Shown here: one piece after another, positions 53,058 through 60,586 of the stretch | How positions within the stretch are numbered: position 1 is the first letter of the stretch | How the letters are laid out: the number at the start of each line of letters is the position of its first letter | DNA from: Sphingomonas taxi | GTDB lineage: Bacteria; Pseudomonadota; Alphaproteobacteria; Sphingomonadales; Sphingomonadaceae | Assembly: GCA_003243195.1 (NCBI GenBank) | Contig: QFQI01000001.1 | Coordinates: 496,001 to 560,000, forward strand | DNA length: 64,000 bases | Reading direction: 5' to 3' | Position numbers and translations under genes: made by a program | The notes under the pieces: model-generated | What the model saw: only the letters and a program-made list of their open reading frames with translations | Database searches by the model: none | What the model was told of the DNA's origin: nothing

Positions 53058-53350
53058 GCCGCCCGCTTCTCACCAGCCGCGACTGGTTCGGCAAGGCGTC
53101 GGCCGCGACGATTCTGGGCTTCACGCTGGCGCTGGCGCTCACCTGCACCTTCGCCACGCTGTTCTCGAGCGGCGACGGCTATTTCACCTCGCAGGGGCAG
53201 CTCGCGATGTGGCTGGTGTCGCCGATCTGGTGCACCATCCTGGGCCTGTGCTTCCTGTTCCGCAGCGGCGCGCGGGCGTGGGGCTGGCTCGCGCTCGCCA
53301 ATCTCGCCGCCTGGGCGCTGTACGTCGCCGTCCGCCTGCTGGGGAACTGA
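53054..53350 (+). CDS. DUF3649-like small membrane protein
   Basis: A 98-residue membrane protein with three hydrophobic segments (ASAATILGFTLALALTCTFA, LAMWLVSPIWCTILGLCFLF and AWGWLALANLAAWALYVAV). The N-terminal SRDWFGKASAATILG resembles DUF3649, a small protein found with PepSY and siderophore receptor genes. Its precise role is unknown. Starts at the ATGA overlap with the upstream gene and ends 7 bases before the PepSY gene. Confidence 0.72.
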   Translation: MSRPLLTSRDWFGKASAATILGFTLALALTCTFATLFSSGDGYFTSQGQLAMWLVSPIWCTILGLCFLFRSGARAWGWLALANLAAWALYVAVRLLGN

Positions 53351-53357
53351 TCCGCCG

Positions 53358-54953
53358 ATGCGCACCGATATCATCAAGACCTACAAGGACATCCATAGCT
53401 GGGTCGGCATCGTCGCGGGACTGGCGCTGTTCGTCGCCTTCTATGCCGGGGCGATCACCATGTTCGAGGAGCCGCTCAACCGCTGGGCCTCCGCCCCGAC
53501 GCCGATCGCCGCGCCGCCGTCGCTCCAGCGTACGCCCGAACTGGTCGACAAGCTCCTGCGCGCGCACCCGGAGGCGCGCGCCGCCTATACCGTCCACTGG
53601 GAGACCGGCCCCGACACGCCGGCACGGGTGAGTTGGACCACCGGCACCCGCCGCGCCCCCGGCCCGACATGGCTCGCCGCATTGGCGCCGGACGGCTCGC
53701 TGCAGGTGGTGCAGCAGCGGCCGTCGCCGGTGGCGCAGCTTGTCGACGTGCTGCACCAGCAGGTCGGCCTGCCCTTCCCGCACGAGGTCGCGATGCCGAT
53801 CATGGGCGTCATCGCGCTGCTCTACGCGGTGGCGATCGTCTCCGGCGTGATCTGCCTGCTGCCCAGTCTCGTGAAGGACCTGTTCGCGTTGCGCTTCGGC
53901 CGGAACGTGAAGCGCATGTGGCTCGACCTGCACAATGTCCTGGGGCTGTTCAGCCTGCCGTTCCACATCGTGATGGCCGTGACCGCGGTCATCTTCGCCT
54001 TCCATGACCAGATCTATGCCGCGCAGGGCGCGGTGCAGCAGATCGGCGCCGCGAAGGTGGAACGCCGCGCGCCGCCGCGCGACCGCCCCGCCCCGCCCCC
54101 GCTGGCGGCCGTGACCGGCACGCTGTCGCCGCTGGCGCTCCAGCAGCGCATCGCGCAGCAGGTGCCGGGTTTCCGGATCCGCGCGGTCAGTTACGAATAC
54201 AACCGAAAGGAAGGCGCGCACGCCAGCTTCATCGGCAACGATCCGCGTTACGGCGCGCGCGCGCCGACCTATGGCATGGGTGAAGTCGACACCCGCACCG
54301 GCGCGATCACGGAGGCCGATTACCTGCCCGGCCGGCAGGGGGGCTGGTTCGCCACCGTCACGAGCTTCTTCACGCTGCACTTCGGCAGTTTCGGCGGCGC
54401 GCCCGTGCGCTGGTCCTATTTCTTCCTCGGGCTGGCCGGCGCGTTCCTGTTCTATTCGGGCAACCTGCTGTGGATCGAAAGCCGCCGCCGCAAGGAGCGC
54501 AAGGCCGGGGCGGTCGAACAGACGCGCGCGACCCGCATCCTGGGCGCGCTGACGGTCGGGGTGCCGCTGGGCTGCGTGGCCGGCATCTCGGTGACGATCG
54601 CCGCGGCCAAGTGGCTGCCGCCCGCGCTGCCCGATCTCGCCGCCTGGCACAGCCGCATCTATTACGCGGTGTTCGTGGCCATGGTGGCGTGGGCGCTCGC
54701 GCGCGGCGCGGCGCGCAGCGGCACGTCGCTGCTGTGGGTCGCGGCGGCGACAACCGCGGCGATCCCGCTGACCAGCCTCACCTCCGCCCTGTCGGGCACG
54801 GGGTGGAGCCACGACGGCGCGACCCGGCTGGTCGACCTGACGGCCGCGGCCGCCGCGATGGCCTTCGCCGTCGCCGCACAATCCGCCTGGCGCCGTGCCC
54901 GCCACGGCCCGCGCGACAGCGTGTGGTCGATGGCCCGTCCGGCCGCCACCTGA
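53358..54953 (+). CDS. PepSY-associated membrane protein (PiuB/FegB-like reductase)
   Basis: A 531-residue membrane protein of the PepSY_TM family. It starts with the cytoplasmic segment TYKDIHSWVGIVAGLALFVA, a large periplasmic region that includes a PepSY-like domain, and four or more C-terminal helices (SYFFLGLAGAFLFYSGNLLW). His residues in helix 1 (IHSW) and in LDLHNVLGLFSLPFHIVMAV can bind heme. Relatives reduce ferric siderophores in the periplasm or help receptor function. It is the last gene of the siderophore unit. Confidence 0.85.
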   Translation: MRTDIIKTYKDIHSWVGIVAGLALFVAFYAGAITMFEEPLNRWASAPTPIAAPPSLQRTPELVDKLLRAHPEARAAYTVHWETGPDTPARVSWTTGTRRAPGPTWLAALAPDGSLQVVQQRPSPVAQLVDVLHQQVGLPFPHEVAMPIMGVIALLYAVAIVSGVICLLPSLVKDLFALRFGRNVKRMWLDLHNVLGLFSLPFHIVMAVTAVIFAFHDQIYAAQGAVQQIGAAKVERRAPPRDRPAPPPLAAVTGTLSPLALQQRIAQQVPGFRIRAVSYEYNRKEGAHASFIGNDPRYGARAPTYGMGEVDTRTGAITEADYLPGRQGGWFATVTSFFTLHFGSFGGAPVRWSYFFLGLAGAFLFYSGNLLWIESRRRKERKAGAVEQTRATRILGALTVGVPLGCVAGISVTIAAAKWLPPALPDLAAWHSRIYYAVFVAMVAWALARGAARSGTSLLWVAAATTAAIPLTSLTSALSGTGWSHDGATRLVDLTAAAAAMAFAVAAQSAWRRARHGPRDSVWSMARPAAT

Positions 54954-55118
54954 ACCCGCCGCCTCCGCGGGCGACAAGACGTGGGCCGCCGGACGGAGGG
55001 ATATCAACAGGTCCGGCGACGCGAACGACGCGGCGGCGCCGTTCGCACCCGGCCGGGCGTGGCGGCGACACCGGACCCGAGGCCGCCCGCCCGGCGGGTC
55101 GGGACATACCGGCCCCGG

Positions 55119-57422
55119 TTACATGGGTTCGCGATCCTCGCCCGCTCGCGGCGACCGCCGGGCGGCGCTCGCCTGCTGCGCGCCGCCCAGCGTTCGCAGG
55201 AAGAAGTCATATTCCCGCCGCTGCCCGTAGGCGACCGGGCCGCTCGACCGCCCCGCCGAATGTTCGCCGTTGGGCACCAGCAGCAGCTCGAAATCCTTGT
55301 CGGCGCGGATCAGTGCATCGACGACCTGCATCGTGGAGGCGGGATCGACGTTCGAATCCTGTTCGCCGACCACCAGCAACAGCTTGCCCTGCAACTTGCC
55401 GGCATGAACCACGCTCGACGCCGCCAGATAGCTCGCGTCGACCGGCCAGCCGAGCCATTGTTCGTTCCAGTCGATCTTGTCCATGCGGTTGTCGAAACAC
55501 CCGGCGAAGGCCACCCCGGCCTTGTAGAAGTCCGGGTGGAACAACAGCGCGTTCAGCGTGCTTTGCCCGCCGGCCGACCCGCCATAGATGCCGACCCGCG
55601 ACAGGTCGAGCGACGCATCCTTCGCCGCCAGCGCCTTCATCCACGCGATACGATCGGGAAAGCCGCTGTCGGCAAGATTCTTCCACGCTACGTCGTGGAA
55701 GGCCTTTGACCGGTTCGCCGTCCCCATGCCGTCGATCATCACGACGATGAAGCCCAGATCGGCGATCTGCTGCATCCCCATCGCCTTGTCGCCGCCCGAA
55801 AACGCGCCGAACGGCCAGTAACCCTTTGGCACGAAGCTGTCGTGCGGACCGGCGTAGATGTTCTCGATCACCGCATAACGTCTGGCGGGATCATAGTCGC
55901 GCGGCCGCACCACCAGCCCGTAGATGTCGGTCACGCCGTCGCGCCCCTTGGCGACGAACGGCTCCGGCGGGCGATATCCTGCCGCGGTCAGCGCGCGCAC
56001 GTCGCCGCGTTCCAGAGTCGCCAGCACCGCTCCCGTCGCAGCATCGCGCAGCTCCGTCAACTCGGGCACGTCGGTGCGGGAGTGGACATCCACGAACGTG
56101 CGCCCGTCGGGGGCGAACCGCGCCTCGTGCGTCTGGTCGCCATCGGTCAGCCGCGTCAGGTTGCGGCCGTCGAAATCGACGCGGAACCAGTGCTTGTGAT
56201 ACGGATCCTCGCCCGGCGTCACCCCGCTTGCCGAAAACCAGATGCGCCGCGCCGCATCGTCCACGCGCGCGATGTCACGCACCACCCATTTGCCGTGCGT
56301 GATCTGTCGCTTCACCCGCCCGCTCGCCGCGTCGACCAGATACAGGTGGCGCCACCCGTCGCGCTCCGAGGCCCAGATCAGCTCGCGGCCTTCGTCGCCG
56401 ACATCATGTGCAAAGCGGCGATCGTCGAAGATGAAGGTCTTCGCATCCTCGCCCACCGCGACATGCGCGACGCCCGTCGCCGCATCGACCGCGATGACCG
56501 CGGCATGCTGGAAACCGCGCCGCATATAGTCGAACGCGAAGCTGCGCGCGTCCTTGCGCCAGTTGATCGCCCCCAATTGCCACGGATCGGGGAACAGCGC
56601 GCCGGGCACGTCGACGCGCCGCCCGGTCGCCGCCGCGAAGATCACCGGCCGCTCCTGGTCGATCGCGTCGCCGGGCTTGGGATAGAGTTGCTCGGCCAAC
56701 GCCGGCTGCACCTGCCCCGCCGGCGAGGAGATCACGCGCGTCACGATCCGGCGATAGCCCGGACGCACGCGATACAGCGCCACCCATTTGCCGTCGGGCG
56801 ACCAGGCGATCGTCTCCGGATCATAGAAGTCGCCGGGACTTCCGTCCTGGCTGCGCCACGCCTCCGCGCCACCGTCCACCGCGCGCAGCACGAGGTTATC
56901 GTCGATCACCAACGCCTCGCGCGTGCCATCCGGCGAGCGGTGCGGCACGTTGAGCGCGGGCACCTTCAGGTCGCGCACCACGCCGAACCCGCGCGGACGC
57001 CGGCCGGGCTCGTCGACGCGCGCGCACCGATAATCGGCAAGCGTGCAGCGCCATGTGTCGTCCTCGACCGCAAAGCGGATCGCGCGGCGATCGCCCTCGA
57101 ACGCGAACCCTTCGAACGGCAGCCGCAACGGATCAACCGCCCGCCCCAGCGCGCTTCCCAAGCCCTTCGCCACCGCCGCCGCATCGAACGCCGCGAACTT
57201 GGCGCGGGTGTCCGCATCGACATCGACGAACGCGAACCCGCCCGCCACGGTCTTCCGATAATGGAAGTGCCGTCCGTCGCGGTCCCATTCCGCCGGGAAT
57301 GCGATGTCGCGTGTCAACCATTGCCACTCGTCGCGCAGCGCGATCGCGCGCGTCACGCGCGGATCCGTCTGCGCCAGCGCGGGCGTGGCGAGCAGCGCGA
57401 CGGCCAGCAGCACGCGCCTCAT
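55119..57422 (-). CDS. S9 family prolyl oligopeptidase / dipeptidyl peptidase IV-like
   Basis: A 767-residue exported serine peptidase. Signal peptide RRVLLAVALLATPALAQ; a beta-propeller region (residues about 120-480) with DPP-IV-like FADPDWQ-type blades; catalytic domain with Ser616 in YGGSAGGQST, Asp689 in VVGEQDSNVDP and His721 in NGEHSAGR. It likely removes dipeptides or cleaves after Pro or Ala in the periplasm. ATG 57422 overlaps the end of lacZ by 4 bases, which is an unusual partner. An in-frame ATG 27 bases upstream is less likely. Confidence 0.92.
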   Translation of the reverse strand: MRRVLLAVALLATPALAQTDPRVTRAIALRDEWQWLTRDIAFPAEWDRDGRHFHYRKTVAGGFAFVDVDADTRAKFAAFDAAAVAKGLGSALGRAVDPLRLPFEGFAFEGDRRAIRFAVEDDTWRCTLADYRCARVDEPGRRPRGFGVVRDLKVPALNVPHRSPDGTREALVIDDNLVLRAVDGGAEAWRSQDGSPGDFYDPETIAWSPDGKWVALYRVRPGYRRIVTRVISSPAGQVQPALAEQLYPKPGDAIDQERPVIFAAATGRRVDVPGALFPDPWQLGAINWRKDARSFAFDYMRRGFQHAAVIAVDAATGVAHVAVGEDAKTFIFDDRRFAHDVGDEGRELIWASERDGWRHLYLVDAASGRVKRQITHGKWVVRDIARVDDAARRIWFSASGVTPGEDPYHKHWFRVDFDGRNLTRLTDGDQTHEARFAPDGRTFVDVHSRTDVPELTELRDAATGAVLATLERGDVRALTAAGYRPPEPFVAKGRDGVTDIYGLVVRPRDYDPARRYAVIENIYAGPHDSFVPKGYWPFGAFSGGDKAMGMQQIADLGFIVVMIDGMGTANRSKAFHDVAWKNLADSGFPDRIAWMKALAAKDASLDLSRVGIYGGSAGGQSTLNALLFHPDFYKAGVAFAGCFDNRMDKIDWNEQWLGWPVDASYLAASSVVHAGKLQGKLLLVVGEQDSNVDPASTMQVVDALIRADKDFELLLVPNGEHSAGRSSGPVAYGQRREYDFFLRTLGGAQQASAARRSPRAGEDREPM

Positions 57423-60400
57423 CGCGGCGCCCCCAGCGTGAAGGTCCATGCCAGCGGCTGGAGCGGCACGCGATATTTCATGTGTGGTCGCCCGTCGAGG
57501 CTCCAGCCGGTGTCTCCTCCAAGCCCGCTTTGCGCCGCGTCGATCAGCAGCGTACCGTCGCCGTGCGGGCGAATGTCGCTGCTATGCGCGGTGGAAGGCG
57601 GCTTCTCCATCAGATCGGCATAAGGGAAAGGCAGCGCGTTGATCGCCAGCGGCCGATCCCCGCTGACGCGCACCCCGCCGCCTGCCGCGCCGGTCACGTC
57701 CATCCAGCGTACGTCCTGCCTGGTGCCCGATTCCTGCGGGCGCGCGTAACCGTGATATTGATCCGCCAGCTTGCCCTGCCACTCGCCAACCAGCGCGGCG
57801 GTCTTGCGATCGGCATAATTCTCCCATGGCCCCCGCCCGTACCAGCGGATGCGGTCGAGCGACGGCGGCATATGGAACTGCACGCCCACCCGCGGCGGAT
57901 CGGGCAGGTCATCGCGGATCGGCACGAAGCGCACCGCCGCGCGCGCCTCTCCGCTGCCGTCCATCGTCCAGCGTGTGACGACCTTCACCGATCCGACGCC
58001 CATGTCGTGCGTCACGACGATCGCGTCGCCGTCGACCGCCAGCGCGTCGAGCCTTCGTTCGTTGCTGAACTGCTCCCACATCTTGTGGGTTCTGGTAACG
58101 CCGGTGCCGACGTCATTGTCGGTCGGCGCGCGCCAGAAATCGGGAGCGCCCCCGGTCAGCAGCGTCACCCCGCCGCGCGCGTAGCGGCGCACCAGTCCGC
58201 TCGCCTTGTCGATCTCCAGCATCGCACCGGCCGCCGCCAGGCGCCAGACGTCATCACCGTCGACCGGCGCGACGCTCCCCACCGGGGTGGCGGGCGCGCG
58301 CGGCGGCGTCAGCGCGAATTGCTCGTATCCCACGACATGCCCGGCCCTGACCAGCGGGATCGCGCCCTTCCTCGCGCGGGCGCGCAGCACCAGCATCCGC
58401 TCCGCGCCCGCATCGCGCGCCGCCGGTACGGCGAAGGACAGCGGCCCGCGGCCGCCCGGCGCCACCCGCGGCATCGGCACCGATCCGCGCGCCACCTCGC
58501 GCCCATCCTCCGTCACGGCATAATCGAGCGTGAACCGCGACAGGTCGATATGATCGTGACGGTTCAGCACCGCATAGCCGGCTCCGTCACGCTCGAACGC
58601 GATCGGCGCATAGACCTTGGCCAGTTCGTGATATTCGGGGTCGGGCGTACGATCCGACCGGATCACCCCGTCGCCGACCGGGCTGTCGTCACCATCGGGC
58701 ACGAAGTCGCGTCCCTGCGCCCAATATCGCCGCCCCTGCGCGTCCCTGGCGATGATCGTCTGGTCCACCCAGTCCCATACGAAGCCGCCCTGCAGCTTCC
58801 TGTGCGCGTGGATCACGTCCCAGTAATCCTGGAAATTGCCTAGGCTGTTGCCCATCGCATGCGCATATTCGCACAGGATCAGCGGCTGGGTGAACTCAGG
58901 CCGGCTGGCGTAATCGACCAGCTTCTCGACATCGTCGTACATCGGCGCGAAGATATCGACATAGGCGTTGGTGGGATGCCGCCACCCGCTCATGCTGTAG
59001 CCCAGGAAGCTCACCAGCCGCGTGGTGTCACGCGCCTTCACCCATCGCGCGGCGGCCTCGAAACTGCTGCCGATCCCGGTTTCATTGCCCAGCGACCAGA
59101 AGATGATCGACGGGTGGTTCTTGTCGCGCTCCACCATCCGCTGGACGCGATCGAGATGCGCGGCCTTCCATTCGGGCCTGTAGCCGAGCAACGTCCCCGA
59201 CAGGTCGCCGGTTCGCTGCGCCTCCGCCAGATAGCCGTGGCTCTCGATATTGGCTTCGTCCATCACGTACAGCCCGATCTGGTCGGCCAGGCCGTAGATG
59301 CGCGGGTCGTTGGGATAATGCGACAACCGCAGCGCATTGATGTTCGCGGCCTTCATCAACTCCAGGTCGCGGCGCAGCGTCGCGTCGGAGACGATGCGGA
59401 AGGTATGCGGGTCGTGCTCGTGGCGGTTGACGCCGCGGATCGTGATCCGCCGCCCGTTGACGCGCACCTCGCCATCCTCGATCGCCACGGTGCGGAACCC
59501 GATCCGGCGCGCCGACGCCTCAACCACCTCGCCCTTTTCGTCGAGCAGCTCGACCAGCAGCGTATAGAGTTCCGGCGTCTCCGCGCTCCATCCGCGCACC
59601 GCGGGGATGGTACCGTCCAGCGTGACGGTGCGTCCGGCATCGGGCGTGCCCTCGCGCTTCAGCAGCACATGCCCGCGATCGAGCACGGTCGCGCGCACGC
59701 GCACCGGCGCCGCGGCGCCGCCCAACGCGACCTTCAGCGACAGCGCGCCGTCGCGGTAGCCATTGTCCAGCCCCGCGCGGACGTCGATGTCGCGCAGATG
59801 CGTCAGCGGCGCGGCGTAGAGCGTCACGCTGCGCTCGATACCATTGACCCGCCAGAAATCCTGATCTTCCAGGTAACTGCCGTCGGCATAGCGATACAGT
59901 TCGATCGCCACCGTGTTGCGCCCCGGACGCATCGCCCCGGTGACGTCGAATTCGGCGGGCAGCTTGGAATCCTCCGAATAGCCGATCCGTTGCCCGTTGA
60001 CCCAGAGGTAATAGGCCGCGCCTGCCGCGCCGACCGTCAGCAGCAACCGCCGCCCCGCGAAATGCGCCGGCACCACCACGTCGCGGCGATATGATCCGAC
60101 CTCGTTCAGCTTGTGGTCGATCCACGGCTGATTGCGCGGAAAGGGATAGCCCGCCCCGATGAACACGGGCGTGCCCTGCCCCTGGGCCTGCAGGATACCG
60201 GGCACCGCGACCGAGCCCCATGCGCTGACGTCGTAACCGGGCCGCTCGAACCCGACCGGCCGCGCCTCGGGGTTGGCGGAATGGTGGAACTTCCACGGTC
60301 CGTCGAGCGACAGGTGATAACGCGCGCGCGCCGGATCGTCGCGAAGCGCAGCCCGCGCATTCTCGAAACCGGCGAAGGTCGCGTGCATCGGCTCGGCACC

Positions 60401-60523
60401 GACGCGTATCACCTCCGGCCGCTCCCATTCGGCCGGTGCCGGGGGCGGCGTGACGCCCTGGGCGGTCGCCTGCGCGATCGCCAGCGTGGATAGCAGCGCG
60501 GCAAGTGCCACCCGAACCGTCAT
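57419..60523 (-). CDS. lacZ: GH2 beta-galactosidase, exported
   Basis: A 1034-residue glycoside hydrolase family 2 enzyme with the five-domain layout of E. coli LacZ. Signal peptide TVRVALAALLSTLAIAQATA; sugar-binding domain ending about residue 250; acid/base Glu481 in WSLGNETGIG and nucleophile Glu552 in LILCEYAHAMGNS; substrate motif RLSHYPNDPRIYGLADQIG. It hydrolyses terminal beta-galactosides; as a periplasmic protein it probably acts on oligosaccharides taken up by the TonB receptor upstream. The ribosome-binding site GGGAGGGA follows a hairpin. Confidence 0.94.
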   Translation of the reverse strand: MTVRVALAALLSTLAIAQATAQGVTPPPAPAEWERPEVIRVGAEPMHATFAGFENARAALRDDPARARYHLSLDGPWKFHHSANPEARPVGFERPGYDVSAWGSVAVPGILQAQGQGTPVFIGAGYPFPRNQPWIDHKLNEVGSYRRDVVVPAHFAGRRLLLTVGAAGAAYYLWVNGQRIGYSEDSKLPAEFDVTGAMRPGRNTVAIELYRYADGSYLEDQDFWRVNGIERSVTLYAAPLTHLRDIDVRAGLDNGYRDGALSLKVALGGAAAPVRVRATVLDRGHVLLKREGTPDAGRTVTLDGTIPAVRGWSAETPELYTLLVELLDEKGEVVEASARRIGFRTVAIEDGEVRVNGRRITIRGVNRHEHDPHTFRIVSDATLRRDLELMKAANINALRLSHYPNDPRIYGLADQIGLYVMDEANIESHGYLAEAQRTGDLSGTLLGYRPEWKAAHLDRVQRMVERDKNHPSIIFWSLGNETGIGSSFEAAARWVKARDTTRLVSFLGYSMSGWRHPTNAYVDIFAPMYDDVEKLVDYASRPEFTQPLILCEYAHAMGNSLGNFQDYWDVIHAHRKLQGGFVWDWVDQTIIARDAQGRRYWAQGRDFVPDGDDSPVGDGVIRSDRTPDPEYHELAKVYAPIAFERDGAGYAVLNRHDHIDLSRFTLDYAVTEDGREVARGSVPMPRVAPGGRGPLSFAVPAARDAGAERMLVLRARARKGAIPLVRAGHVVGYEQFALTPPRAPATPVGSVAPVDGDDVWRLAAAGAMLEIDKASGLVRRYARGGVTLLTGGAPDFWRAPTDNDVGTGVTRTHKMWEQFSNERRLDALAVDGDAIVVTHDMGVGSVKVVTRWTMDGSGEARAAVRFVPIRDDLPDPPRVGVQFHMPPSLDRIRWYGRGPWENYADRKTAALVGEWQGKLADQYHGYARPQESGTRQDVRWMDVTGAAGGGVRVSGDRPLAINALPFPYADLMEKPPSTAHSSDIRPHGDGTLLIDAAQSGLGGDTGWSLDGRPHMKYRVPLQPLAWTFTLGAPR

Positions 60524-60541
60524 CGTCTTCCCTCCCGCGCC

Positions 60542-60569
60542 GGCGGCCGACGCTTGTGCGACGGCCGCC
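60542..60569 (-). repeat. intercistronic hairpin between the TonB receptor and lacZ
   Basis: GGCGGCCGACG (60542-60552) pairs with CGACGGCCGCC (60559-60569) in 10 of 11 positions around a 6-base loop. It sits in the 63-base gap, just before the lacZ ribosome-binding site, and lacks a T-run. It may protect the receptor mRNA end or reduce downstream expression. Confidence 0.5.
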
Positions 60570-60586
60570 CTCTCGCTTCGCCTTCC

